Of a stretch of DNA of 64,000 nucleotides, positions 52,301 to 60,611 are shown piece by piece (positions within the stretch are counted from its first letter, which is position 1; every line of letters begins with the position of its first letter). The notes under the pieces were generated by a model. That model saw only the letters and a program-made list of their open reading frames with translations, made no database searches and was not told the origin of the DNA. Source of the stretch: Cyanobacteria bacterium SZAS-4 (GTDB lineage: Bacteria > Cyanobacteriota > Vampirovibrionia > Obscuribacterales > Obscuribacteraceae); contig JAFEAT010000014.1 in NCBI GenBank assembly GCA_018266255.1, positions 62,001 to 126,000 on the forward strand, in the 5' to 3' direction. Both the position numbers and the translations under genes were made by a program.

Positions 52301-53852
52301 CGGAAACTCCGTCTGGCTCTGCGACTACACCGTAGAGTGCGCTCTCTGGAATGGCACCACCACTGGTGATTGCAGCAAGCCTTGCACCTCGTCGGGCGCT
52401 AAGTTTTCCGTTTACTTGATCGCGCATCAGGTATGCGCCATATCTTCCTCTGCGTGCCGAAATGCCGTCTGACAGCATCTCGATGACCTGATTGAATTTC
52501 TCACGGCTGAGGTTTCGATAGGGATAAGCTCTGCGCACATCCTGATATAGTTCGTCTTCGTTTAAATCTTCGACGGCGGCCATCGCGACTATCTGCTGCG
52601 CCAGAATATCGATACTGTTTTCTGGAATTACTAGTTTGTCCAGGTCGCCGTGCTTAATCGCTCGAACCAGAGCAGCCGTCTCAACTAACTCATCACGAGT
52701 GTATGGAAATAGTCGACCTTTTGGAATCGCGCCTCGCCAGTGACCGGCGCGACCGATCCGTTGGAGCGCCGTGGCGATAGTTTTTACACCATTCACCTGA
52801 CAGACTAGATCGACGAAGCCCACGTCAATTCCGAGCTCCAAAGATGCCGTCGCCACAAGCACTTTTATGTCGCCGTTTTTCAGTCTGGTCTCAGCGGCCA
52901 GGCGAAGTTGACGCGATAGACTGCCGTGGTGGCACGCGACTTCTTCCTCTCCAACCCGTGCAGCGAGATGCATCGCGACTCTCTCTGCCTGCTTTCTGGT
53001 GTTTACAAAAACGAGTGTCGATCGATGCGATTTAACTAGCTCAGCTATTCGGTCGAAGTTTTCTGCGGATAATTCTTGCGATGCAACGGGTTGCAGCGGC
53101 TGCAGGGGCAGTTCGATTGCAATGTCCATTTTTCGTCTATGTCCGACATTTACGACAATGGGGTCGCTCCCAGTAGCTCCCGTCAAAAATTTGGCGACGA
53201 GCTCAATTGGATTTTGTGTGGCTGATAACCCGATTCTATTAGGCTTTTTATTGGTCACTTTGTCTAACCGTTCGAGCGACAAAGAGAGGTGCGAACCTCG
53301 CTTGTCGTCGGCGACTGCGTGGATTTCGTCCACTATGACCGTCTCTACATTCGCAAGCAGCTCGCGACTTTTTCCGGCTGTGAGGAGTATGAAAAGAGAT
53401 TCCGGCGTTGTGACGAGAATGTGCGGATTTTTTCGCAGCATCGACTGACGATCTTTGGTGGGCGTATCACCCGTTCGGACTGCTGTACGAATCTCAGCCA
53501 TTGCGATGCCGCGAGATTCGGCAAGGGTTCTGATCTCAGCCAGTGGCGCATCCAGGTTCTTTTGAATATCGTTGCTCAAGGCTTTGAGCGGAGACACATA
53601 GACTACCGACGTTTTATCGATGAGCTTGTCCTCAACCGCCAGACGGACGATGCGGTCGATGCATGCGAGGAAGGCTGCCAGCGTCTTTCCGGACCCGGTG
53701 GGTGCCGAAATAAGTGTCGTTCGACCGGCCAAGATGTGCGGCCAACCCTGCTCTTGGGGCTCGGTCGCGGAGCCGAACTTTTCTAGAAACCAGTCTCTGA
53801 CCAGAGGATGCGCCCATGCGAGCGCCTCAGCCGCCACCGTTGCTTTCATCAT
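49359..53852 (-). CDS. lhr: Lhr-type (large helicase-related) ATP-dependent helicase
   Basis: About 1497 residues from the ATG at 53852 (a frame to 53903 adds 17 unconvincing residues; ATG 53849 is also possible). The superfamily 2 core shows AWAHPLVRDWF, SAPTGSGKTLAAFL (motif I), YVSPLKALSNDIQ (Ia), TTPESLFILL, VIVDEIHAVADDKRG (II, DEIH), GLSATQNP (III), TLVFVNTRKQAERVA (IV), ATASLELGIDVG (V) and LQRIGRAGHWRG (VI). The Lhr winged-helix and beta-barrel parts follow, then a long C-terminal region (about 870-1490) as in the full-length bacterial Lhr. Lhr proteins unwind DNA and DNA:RNA hybrids, 3' to 5', in repair or RNA processing. Single-gene unit; its promoter faces that of the pilin gene. 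Confidence 0.94.
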   Translation of the reverse strand: MMKATVAAEALAWAHPLVRDWFLEKFGSATEPQEQGWPHILAGRTTLISAPTGSGKTLAAFLACIDRIVRLAVEDKLIDKTSVVYVSPLKALSNDIQKNLDAPLAEIRTLAESRGIAMAEIRTAVRTGDTPTKDRQSMLRKNPHILVTTPESLFILLTAGKSRELLANVETVIVDEIHAVADDKRGSHLSLSLERLDKVTNKKPNRIGLSATQNPIELVAKFLTGATGSDPIVVNVGHRRKMDIAIELPLQPLQPVASQELSAENFDRIAELVKSHRSTLVFVNTRKQAERVAMHLAARVGEEEVACHHGSLSRQLRLAAETRLKNGDIKVLVATASLELGIDVGFVDLVCQVNGVKTIATALQRIGRAGHWRGAIPKGRLFPYTRDELVETAALVRAIKHGDLDKLVIPENSIDILAQQIVAMAAVEDLNEDELYQDVRRAYPYRNLSREKFNQVIEMLSDGISARRGRYGAYLMRDQVNGKLSARRGARLAAITSGGAIPESALYGVVAEPDGVSVGTLDEHFAIDSHRGDVILLGSTSWRIRRIDNVVGKVYVEDAHGASPSVPFWFGEAPARSDELSHHVSDLRRKIDEMTKDVSVAFGAHSKQTPETKAAIEWIKDECGVNDSGAEQLIEYIVQGRAILGAVPTTKQVIAERFFDEGGGMQLILHAPFGGRINRAWGLALRKKFCRNFNLELQAAATEDGISIALAEQHSFPLGDVFYYLTTQNVRHTLEQASLQGPIFATRWKWDAMRSLALLRFMGGKKVPPYLQRLRSDDLLSAVFPDAAACQDNNPGDIKMPDHPLIEEVMKDVLTEAMDIEGLETIIENIKNGEITCIAVDTPTPSQFAAEIINANVYAYLDDAGVEERRTRAVEMRRVLPNSVLGELGRLDPAAISKVIEQAWPDIRNGDELHDLLKSVIAIPEENPKLQVQPKKEWQEYFEALRRTRRATRLSVETYNFWVCTERLQTAKLIWPNAKIETDVPIIGEAPADRSIAVSSAVRGWMQIIGPVMVDDISNLLQMSSRDVEIAFLQLESEGGILRGQFSDRVTLSNVVQGIASLEVSAYEWCERRLLAKIHKLTISGLRQKVEPVTAGAYVRWLASWQHLAPGTQLAGERGLLEVIRQLQGFEIPANAWEREVLARRVRNYSSDMLDNLCMKGSVGWGRLSMHPALTATDEPASIPASAKKSAFLRPVGLNGKPLEELASKIVDVVPISRGAERKNSKSKSSKFSKTLSTEGQDGVAEVLTLAPGAIKRIIPTSVAPITFFVRDDADWMTTLPKSAANADLSGLSSAAQAVQEFLQQRGASFFADIVRGTGLLKSQVETGLWELVTGGLVTADGFDNLRSLIDPKRRTGTRGKRFRDNYGRWTLLHTDHGVEKARGLEAMCKVLLARYGVVFRDVCRREANLPPWRELLSVFRHMEDRGEVRGGRFVNGFIGEQFALPEAADSLRASKNKQPMEQTISASAADPLNMIGTILPGDKVTAVSKKSVELSC

Positions 53853-53935
53853 AATTAGATTGTATTGCGGTTTTTGGACTTTTGGGTGAACATTCCGGCG
53901 CACTTTCGATCACTCTAATGAGTGACCCTTTGAGC

Positions 53936-53982
53936 GTTTTGCCGGGAAAGATTAGATATAAAAGGACCGTTACCGGCAAAAC
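53936..53982. repeat. 10-bp perfect inverted repeat upstream of the pilin gene
   Basis: GTTTTGCCGG (53936-53945) and CCGGCAAAAC (53973-53982) enclose 27 bases that include TTAGATATAAAAGGACC. They sit in the intergenic stretch 53853-54155 between lhr and the pilin gene, which holds no other gene I can support. It may be an operator, a 5' leader hairpin or a terminator-like element without a T run. Confidence 0.65.
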
Positions 53983-54155
53983 TGCTTTGGGTATCCTTAA
54001 GTATAGTTAAGTCGGTCCGGGGATTGGAGCTGGCGGGAATTACATAAGTGGATCCGCAGAATTACAGAAGCAGATCAGCTTTACGGGTATTCAACAGTAT
54101 CAATGGCAAACAACCCGCTACAATCAATTTGGGGACTGAACTGAGAGGGAAAGAA

Positions 54156-54677
54156 ATGCGAGTTAGTAAGAAAATGGTGCGCAGCGCTAAGGGGTTCACC
54201 CTGATCGAGCTGCTCGTTGTAGTTATCATCATTGGCATCTTGGCTGCGATCGCGCTACCGAACTTTATTGGCGCCCAAGACAAAGCCAGAGAAGCATCGG
54301 TGAAAGCGAACATGCGTACCGCACAAATCGCAGCAGAAGCTTTCGCCACTGATAATGGTGGCACATACCCAACTGCGGTAGATGCTGCGTATCAAAGCTA
54401 CTTCCCTGGTGGTAAGAGTGACGGATCAACTGCTGCTGCTGCTGGGCCCGTCAATCCGTTCACCAACGCTGCTGAGTGGCCGAAAGCGTCATCATTGACT
54501 GGAACTGTTCAATCACTCCGCGCGTCAGCTCCTCCAGCTGGCTTAGGCAGTCAAGGACAGGTCGTAATGGAAAGTGCGACTCCCCCGACAACTTACGCAA
54601 TTCTCGGATGTGGTAAATCTGGAGCTGCGCTCGGTGGAACTTCTGCAAACACTACTCTGGTTTTGTCGAATCAGTGA
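54156..54677 (+). CDS. Type IV pilin / type II pseudopilin (PilA/GspG-like)
   Basis: 173 residues from the ATG at 54156, preceded by GAGAGGGAAAGAA; an upstream GTG at 54048 would add 36 unlikely residues. A short basic leader ends in RSAKG, the prepilin peptidase site, followed by FTLIELLVVVIIIGILAAIA with the conserved Glu at position 5 of the mature protein. The helix continues into DKAREASVKANMRTAQIAAEAFATDNGG, as in GspG/PilA, and a short beta C-domain. It could be the main subunit of a type IV pilus or of a secretion pseudopilus; no assembly genes are in the window. Followed by three exported or membrane-linked genes on the same strand. Confidence 0.92.
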   Translation: MRVSKKMVRSAKGFTLIELLVVVIIIGILAAIALPNFIGAQDKAREASVKANMRTAQIAAEAFATDNGGTYPTAVDAAYQSYFPGGKSDGSTAAAAGPVNPFTNAAEWPKASSLTGTVQSLRASAPPAGLGSQGQVVMESATPPTTYAILGCGKSGAALGGTSANTTLVLSNQ

Positions 54678-54741
54678 GTCCAAACCTAGGTGTTGATTGT
54701 GCAGCCCTGCTATCTAATTCTGCTCACGAGCGAATTTTGAT

Positions 54742-55488
54742 ATGCGGGCGGTTCTCTTTTGCCAAATTTTTGTCTTATTAATTTGCACTGGTCTCTTACG
54801 TACCAAAATAGAGAGTTCCTTAGCGTTAAGACAGCCCTTCGAATCTACGATTAAACTACCAAGCGCTCGTTTTGTGAAATTCACAACTATGGGTTTTGAT
54901 CAGCTCGTGTTCGATTTATATTGGCTCAATTTTGTTCAATATGTTGGAGATGATAAGCGCAATGTGGACCATTACGACCGCGCTCAAAACTACTTAGACT
55001 TGCTTACGACTTTGGATCCGCAATTTGTGCCATCTTATTTTTTTGCCGCGTTTATTTTGGGAAGCGAAAGGAAGGAACCGTCGGTTGCGGAGAAATTTAT
55101 AGACCTTGGAATCGCAGCTAACACCGACAACTGGTTACTGCCTTTTATCGCCGGTGTGAATCAATATCTATTTGCACATAATGAACTGAAGGCGGCCAAC
55201 TACTACCGACTGGCTGCCAAATTCCCTAATGCACCTAAGTGGTTGGGCCCCCAAGCAGAAATATTGCAGGCAAAAATTCCGTCCACAATCAAGGAGATAA
55301 ATGTTTGGGATTCTATCTATAACAACGCAAGCGACTCGGCGGTGAAAGAACGTGCGCGCTTAAAGCTTGTCGTGCTTTGGACTCACGTATACAAGACATC
55401 GCCATCTCGTCAGATCAGCCATCGAGCGCTTACGCAATTAGAAAATCTGGGTGCGCGCATGCCCAATATATCCGCACCTAATCCCTAG
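54742..55488 (+). CDS. Membrane-anchored TPR-like hypothetical protein
   Basis: A 248-residue protein with an N-terminal hydrophobic segment (AVLFCQIFVLLICTGLL) serving as signal or anchor, then helical hairpins of TPR type (YDRAQNYLDLLTTLDPQFVP, EKFIDLGIAANTDNWLLPF, ELKAANYYRLAAKFPNAPKW). Proteins of this type, with FDLYWLNFVQYVGD before the repeats, are often next to pilin-like genes, which fits the pilin 64 bases upstream. An assembly or docking role at the envelope is a guess. It ends at 55488. Confidence 0.7.
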   Translation: MRAVLFCQIFVLLICTGLLRTKIESSLALRQPFESTIKLPSARFVKFTTMGFDQLVFDLYWLNFVQYVGDDKRNVDHYDRAQNYLDLLTTLDPQFVPSYFFAAFILGSERKEPSVAEKFIDLGIAANTDNWLLPFIAGVNQYLFAHNELKAANYYRLAAKFPNAPKWLGPQAEILQAKIPSTIKEINVWDSIYNNASDSAVKERARLKLVVLWTHVYKTSPSRQISHRALTQLENLGARMPNISAPNP

Positions 55489-55616
55489 TGATACCGCCTG
55501 TGGTGATGACCTTCAACGCCACAGAATTTCTTCAGGTTCGCCGCAGTTATAGGATTGGAGATCGGTTCTCACATTTGGTAAAATCAAGTATCTACAAATT
55601 TTCAGTAGGTATATTC

Positions 55617-56495
55617 ATGCATAAGATTTGTCATCGCATCGTGAGTGCAGCGGTTACAGTTTTGTTGCTCCTTCTCAGCACTTCGTTGAGCGCCGGAGCA
55701 AAACAACAGCGCGTCGGTTCTGGCGCCCACGCAAGTGGCCAGACTGCTCTTTATGTTCACAATGCGTCCAACATTGGCGTGTACTGCATCCTCACTGTGA
55801 ACTCGCCTTTGTCAATTACGAATATCGGAGTAAACGGTTCCTACAATTGGACTACACCGCCCGGACCGCCGCTGCCGGTTCCACCAACCACAAGCCTCTA
55901 CTACACTTGTCCGCTCTGTCCCCAACTGACGCAGGGGTTCTTCTACATGCGAAAAGGCGCGAAGATAAGCGTTACATCTAACTTGCCTGGAAATGTTTTG
56001 GATGGGGTGAGCATTGCCTTTCTCCAACCGCCTGATACGTGTCCTGGTTCTACGAGCGGATTTTACCCTTATGGAGCGCAACCTCAAATCACAGCAACTA
56101 ATGGAACAAATTTCGCTGAGGTTACATTGAACGTCACCACTAACGAGACAGTCGATATTTCGTGCAACAACGGTGCCAATGCCAAAATAAACATAAGTAG
56201 TGTGGGCGGTCCTAGTTGGGTTCTTAACGGCAATTCAATGCCTGCCTTCTCAGCAACGAATTCGTGGGTGAACGGCACAACTGGCGAAGACAACAATTGC
56301 AATATTGGGGGAGTGTTCCCGTACCAATTTACAGTATGTACAGCTGGTCCAAATGCCTGCCCCAACAATGCTGCCAACGCGACCTGCACGTCAGGTAGTC
56401 CCAATAACGGTCCGTGCGAATTTACTCGCCCTTCGGGTCAGTCTGGTGGAGACGTGTATGTCAGATTTATCGGTCCAGAACATCCACCACTTTGA
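55617..56495 (+). CDS. Secreted Cys-rich hypothetical protein
   Basis: 292 residues from the ATG at 55617; an in-frame GTG at 55488 overlaps the previous stop, but the signal peptide fits 55617. Signal peptide: HRIVSAAVTVLLLLLSTSLSAGA. The mature protein is rich in Asn, Gly, Ser, Thr and Pro, with about a dozen Cys (YYTCPLCPQ, DISCNNG, TVCTAGPNACPNNA, PCEF), so disulfide-bonded and beta-rich. The C-terminal part (FPYQFTVCTAGPNACPN ... GDVYVRF) is faintly like thaumatin-type domains; I would not name it as such. It probably shares the pilin transcript and could be a surface or secreted product. Confidence 0.72.
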   Translation: MHKICHRIVSAAVTVLLLLLSTSLSAGAKQQRVGSGAHASGQTALYVHNASNIGVYCILTVNSPLSITNIGVNGSYNWTTPPGPPLPVPPTTSLYYTCPLCPQLTQGFFYMRKGAKISVTSNLPGNVLDGVSIAFLQPPDTCPGSTSGFYPYGAQPQITATNGTNFAEVTLNVTTNETVDISCNNGANAKINISSVGGPSWVLNGNSMPAFSATNSWVNGTTGEDNNCNIGGVFPYQFTVCTAGPNACPNNAANATCTSGSPNNGPCEFTRPSGQSGGDVYVRFIGPEHPPL

Positions 56496-57123
56496 CCGCA
56501 CGACATCCAAAAGTTCGGCTACTTTTTCTCTGCTGTTCGGAATTTGCTTTGCGTTTTTCTGCCAATTGCCTTGTGTTGCAGAAATTGACGGAAAGCTGCT
56601 GGACCCTTACTTGCAGAGGGAATTTAATTGGGCCATGTTTATAGATCTGCAGGAAGATAAGCCGTTTTTGAATTACCCAGGCTCGAGGCTCAATCCAATA
56701 ACGCAACTTCGCGTTACGTGCGGCTCATTTGAACGGGGGATGTCGAATCAGGCGGATAAAACTCCAGCCAAGCTATATGAAGAGTTCTGGTATCACGATG
56801 ACACACCGATTGGTTTGCGTCGTTATCGTTCTCTTGATATTCAATCCAATCAAATTGGAGCGATTTTTCTCGGTGGAAGAGGCACTAATGCTACCGCTGC
56901 CGCAAAAGTTTTGCTCAGATTGGTGATCGAGCTCGATCTGCGACAGCTGAGCCCCAGCGTTGTTGTAGTGCCGCGTGATAAATATGATTTGATTGCCTCC
57001 GAGCTGGGACGATACTCCTTCTTTCCAAGAATGGCAGCCATGTCCTCACAGCAATTTAGCATTCATCTGCGATCGCATCCATATAGCAAAAACAAGGACG
57101 AATATTATTACTTGCAATACTAA
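56458..57123 (+). CDS. Exported hypothetical protein overlapping the Cys-rich gene
   Basis: About 221 residues from the ATG at 56458, inside the end of the previous gene (38-base overlap); the longer frame from 56305 is antisense-like noise. A hydrophobic segment at about residues 23-44 (FSLLFGICFAFFCQLPCVA) is a signal peptide or anchor. The mature domain is alpha/beta with IDLQEDKPFLNYPG, IGAIFLGGRGTNATAAAKVL and a SPSVVVVPRDKYDL strand. Family not recognised. The overlap suggests coupled translation with the Cys-rich protein. It is convergent with the zinc-finger gene (13-base gap). Confidence 0.68.
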   Translation: MSDLSVQNIHHFDRTTSKSSATFSLLFGICFAFFCQLPCVAEIDGKLLDPYLQREFNWAMFIDLQEDKPFLNYPGSRLNPITQLRVTCGSFERGMSNQADKTPAKLYEEFWYHDDTPIGLRRYRSLDIQSNQIGAIFLGGRGTNATAAAKVLLRLVIELDLRQLSPSVVVVPRDKYDLIASELGRYSFFPRMAAMSSQQFSIHLRSHPYSKNKDEYYYLQY

Positions 57124-57136
57124 TCTTCGTGCCCGG

Positions 57137-57940
57137 TTAGCGATTTGGCGCGATCGTATTGTGACAAGCTTCGATACATTCATCGCAGGCCGAACCATAT
57201 TCCGAAAAAGTTCGTTTGCTCCGTTCACCACATATGATGCATGGTGGCATTGTTGCAATATCTGTAAATTCAAATGCGGCCTTATCTTCGGACTTTGCTT
57301 GTGCGTTCGACGCAACTATGTCATGGTAGTCGCCAACGCACACATCGCAGATCGCGCATGTTGGAGCCGCGGTGAGGATTTTTGCAACTTGTCTGTTCGT
57401 TCGTCCGCAAAATGAACACCAGAGATTTTCAGAAGGTTCGACCGAGTGGTCTTTCTCGCATGTCAGTTTCAACAGCAGAAACGTCAACGTTGTCTCGTAG
57501 GGCGCTTCAAAAGCACCTAACCATCCGCTTTTGACTGCTATCCACTGAGACAGCTTTTCAACAAATTCTGCGTCACATGCAAACTTTTTCTGCGCTGCCA
57601 ATTCTTTCAATTCAGGAGTTGCATCCACAAACGGTTTCAACTCTGCATACGCTTCTTTTGGAATGGATGTATTGTGCCAGCTCCACATGAATTCTTTACT
57701 GTCATGCGTGCCCACAATTTGCAGCGGTCCGAACGAAACTTCTTCGTCGCCCATCAATCCTTTGAAGTACGCTGCTTTCAGGTCTACATCATAGTCTTCG
57801 CCCTCGAGTAAGTCATCGTAGTGACTAACTCGCGCATACAATTTCGATCGAGCGCGCGCCATTTCAAGTTGATTGTCTACGAAGCGCTGCTTAAATTCTT
57901 CGACCGACGAATTAGCTTTCTTCTTACCGAAACCAAACAT
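57137..57940 (-). CDS. DUF6882-like protein with two ClpX-type zinc fingers
   Basis: A 267-residue protein. The N-terminal domain (about residues 1-165) has the look of DUF6882: YFKGLMGDEEVSFGPLQIVG, then FMWSWHNTSIP. The C-terminal part carries two zinc-finger units of the type at the front of ClpX: WCSFCGRTNRQVAKILTAA with CAICDVCVGDYHDIV, and CIICGERSKRTFSEYG with ACDECIEACHNTI. ClpX uses this finger to dimerise and recruit substrates, so this protein may be an adaptor without an ATPase. It starts 9 bases after the end of kinase 1 and closes a four-gene minus-strand array. Confidence 0.75.
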   Translation of the reverse strand: MFGFGKKKANSSVEEFKQRFVDNQLEMARARSKLYARVSHYDDLLEGEDYDVDLKAAYFKGLMGDEEVSFGPLQIVGTHDSKEFMWSWHNTSIPKEAYAELKPFVDATPELKELAAQKKFACDAEFVEKLSQWIAVKSGWLGAFEAPYETTLTFLLLKLTCEKDHSVEPSENLWCSFCGRTNRQVAKILTAAPTCAICDVCVGDYHDIVASNAQAKSEDKAAFEFTDIATMPPCIICGERSKRTFSEYGSACDECIEACHNTIAPNR

Positions 57941-57949
57941 GGGTGCTCC

Positions 57950-60589
57950 TCAAATTTTCATATCGAAGTGATACTTCTTTGCCATTGCTCGCGCTTCTTC
58001 CTTGCGTCCGTTATGTCTCAAGATGTTGATGATATCCAGTACATGCGCTTGTCGTCTGTATTTTGCATCGATATGCACGCCACTCTTCATCATCCTCTCT
58101 GCTATCGCCAATCCTTTTTTGTTGTAATCAACCGCCTCTTCCCAGAGCCCCTCTTTCAAAAAGATGCCGCTGACGTTGACGCAAGCATCGCAGTAGTGTT
58201 CTAGAAGGTTTTGCGTGTCAGTTATTCCTTTCTCTTCAATCAGTCTAATTCCCTCCAGATAACTTTGCTTTTGTTGCTCGTCTGTAGGCAAGCATTTCCC
58301 CAGCCGCACGCACGCGGTAGCGTACCAGTAAAAATCCTTTTCGCGATCTGTCTTTGAGAGCACCTTCAATTTCGCATAGTTTTTTGCGGCTTCAGTATTT
58401 TTGTTTAAATGGAGATAGGCGTCACCAGCCTGTGAGTAATATTCGAACATATTCATAAGCCTGGCAGACTCGGGAAAACGCTCTGCAATGGGGATGGCTA
58501 CGTTGCAGTATTCGACAACTCTATTCCAATCACTTAGACGCTGGGGATACGGCAAAAGTCCGGTAAACATGTCAAATAGTCTTCGATCGTTGCGCATCAC
58601 TGTAGTTGGCAAAATTTGCATCAATCTATCCGTATATTTGATCGCCGCGTGATCGTCGTGATCCTTGCACGCCGTTTCTGCGGCCAGACATAGAGGAGTT
58701 GGAAGAGCGTTTTCGTTTTGATTTTTGTCTAGCATTTTGATTGCTCGATCGAGAAACTTTCTGGACTCAGCGTATTTATGTTCTGCGTTGCGGAAGATGG
58801 CCATATTGCACAATATTTCCGCATTTGCTGCTCCGTCAGGCGTAATGCTTTGCAATCTCTCGAATTTTTTCAAAAGCCCATCGAAGCCCTTTTCTTTAAT
58901 ATGTTCAGTGACGATTAGCGGTTGTTCGTAGAAGTTTACGACTCTGCATTGCGGCATTCTTCTACGAAAATCATCGATAAAGGAAGGCGGGTATTTCTTG
59001 CTGTCTTTAGTCAGCACGATGCAAGTGATTGAAGTCGATGAAGCTAGCTTGCGAATGCCTTCGTAAGTAATACCAGTGCATTCGTCAAGGTTCAGCGTGT
59101 GCAGCATCTTCATCTTTGCTATGTTAGCTAAAGCGGCGTCGCTGATGCGGCTCTTGCTTACGCTGAGTTCGGCGAGGTTTTTCAGCTGGGCATAGTTGTC
59201 TATCCTCTCAATCAAGCCGTGGATGGTCAGTTTTAGTAATTTCGAACTTGTCAGATAACTCAGACCCTTGTTAGTGATTTCGTCCTCAGCCTTATCAATG
59301 ACAATAATCTCTTGCGCATCGGTGTATCCCTCTAGCGCTTTGAAGTCTGCGTCGCTTACAAGTTTGGCTTTGAGCTCAATTTGTTTGTCAGCTCTCTGTT
59401 TATCGAAGCCGTCGTGAGCAAGCTCTTGTGGCAAATCTGTAAGCGTTGTTCGACTAGTCGATTTTACTGGCTGTGTGATTGGCGTCGTTGCTTGTTGGCC
59501 AAAGAAGATCGATTGCATAATCAGGAATGTACTAGCGGTTGAGACTATTGCAACGCCGACAACCCATAAAATGCAATGCGTGCGTTTCATGGTAAATGTT
59601 GACGGTGCTTTTGTTTTGATTGCACGATCCGGCTTTTCGACCAGGCTGAAATTAGCTAGCTCGCCGCTCTTTATTGCAGCTAAATCGTGAGCGGCGATGC
59701 CGAGGTCTTGATATCGATCGTTAGGATTTTTCGAGAGCATCGTGTGCACCAGGCGCTCTAACTCTGGCGAAAAATTTGTGCCTAAAGAGGCTTCCTTTAA
59801 AGTCGGAATGGTTCCTGTTTGGTGCATCATCATTGTTGATAGAGCACTCTCGCCAACGAAAGGCGGAGTGCCGGTTAAGGCTTCGAAGATAACGCATCCA
59901 AGGGAATAGATATCCGAGCGATAATCTATCTTTTCGCCAATGCACTGCTCTGGGCTCATGTAAATGGGACTTCCGAAGATTTCTCCCGTTTTAGTGAGCG
60001 CTTGAATTTCACCACCATCGTGCTGTGTTAGTTTGGCAATGCCGAAGTCTAGAATTTTGACACTACCTTCGGTGCCTAAAGGTATTCCATTCAAGATCAT
60101 GATGTTATTGGGTTTTATGTCACGATGTACTACACCATTTTTGTGGGCATGGGCTAATCCAAAGCAGACCTGAATGAAGATCTGTAGTGCGTCTTCGAGC
60201 GGCAGAGGGCTTGCTTGTATGCGTTCGCCTATTGTTTGACCCTGAATGAACTCCATCGCTAAAAAGGGCGTTTGATCGTCTAGAAGTCCGAAGTCGTGAA
60301 CTGAAACAATATTTGGATGATTGACTGTAAACACCGCGCGTGCTTCCGCCTGAAACCGCCGAATCGCTGATTCTGATTGTGATGCCTGGTCAATTGTCTT
60401 TAGAGCCAACTCTTTACCGAGAAAGATTTGTTCGACCTTGTAAACGACTCCCATGCCACCTCTGCCAAGCAAAGAAAGCACACGGTATCGTCCGCCCAAT
60501 AATTCGTTCTGACGATGCTCACCGTTGCCGATGCGCGGTTCTGGCACATTGGTGTTTTTTTGCATTTCGTCGGGCTCGCGATAACTCAA
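57950..60589 (-). CDS. Ser/Thr protein kinase with LRR and TPR tail (paralogue 1)
   Basis: 879 residues. The PknB-type kinase domain (about 32-290) has LLGRGGMGVVYKV (P-loop), K64, HRDIKPNN with D157, and DFGIAK with D181, so it should be active. A single membrane helix (about 335-360, CILWVVGVAIVSTASTFLIM) separates it from an exported part. This part has a short leucine-rich repeat block (about 430-540; LKNLAELSVSKSRISDAALA and similar) and a long TPR-like region to the end. The protein likely senses a ligand outside and signals inside by Ser/Thr phosphorylation. Closely similar to its neighbour at 60612; 22 bases separate them. Confidence 0.93.
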   Translation of the reverse strand: MSYREPDEMQKNTNVPEPRIGNGEHRQNELLGGRYRVLSLLGRGGMGVVYKVEQIFLGKELALKTIDQASQSESAIRRFQAEARAVFTVNHPNIVSVHDFGLLDDQTPFLAMEFIQGQTIGERIQASPLPLEDALQIFIQVCFGLAHAHKNGVVHRDIKPNNIMILNGIPLGTEGSVKILDFGIAKLTQHDGGEIQALTKTGEIFGSPIYMSPEQCIGEKIDYRSDIYSLGCVIFEALTGTPPFVGESALSTMMMHQTGTIPTLKEASLGTNFSPELERLVHTMLSKNPNDRYQDLGIAAHDLAAIKSGELANFSLVEKPDRAIKTKAPSTFTMKRTHCILWVVGVAIVSTASTFLIMQSIFFGQQATTPITQPVKSTSRTTLTDLPQELAHDGFDKQRADKQIELKAKLVSDADFKALEGYTDAQEIIVIDKAEDEITNKGLSYLTSSKLLKLTIHGLIERIDNYAQLKNLAELSVSKSRISDAALANIAKMKMLHTLNLDECTGITYEGIRKLASSTSITCIVLTKDSKKYPPSFIDDFRRRMPQCRVVNFYEQPLIVTEHIKEKGFDGLLKKFERLQSITPDGAANAEILCNMAIFRNAEHKYAESRKFLDRAIKMLDKNQNENALPTPLCLAAETACKDHDDHAAIKYTDRLMQILPTTVMRNDRRLFDMFTGLLPYPQRLSDWNRVVEYCNVAIPIAERFPESARLMNMFEYYSQAGDAYLHLNKNTEAAKNYAKLKVLSKTDREKDFYWYATACVRLGKCLPTDEQQKQSYLEGIRLIEEKGITDTQNLLEHYCDACVNVSGIFLKEGLWEEAVDYNKKGLAIAERMMKSGVHIDAKYRRQAHVLDIINILRHNGRKEEARAMAKKYHFDMKI

Positions 60590-60611
60590 ATGAACTAATG
60601 GCTCCTCATGG

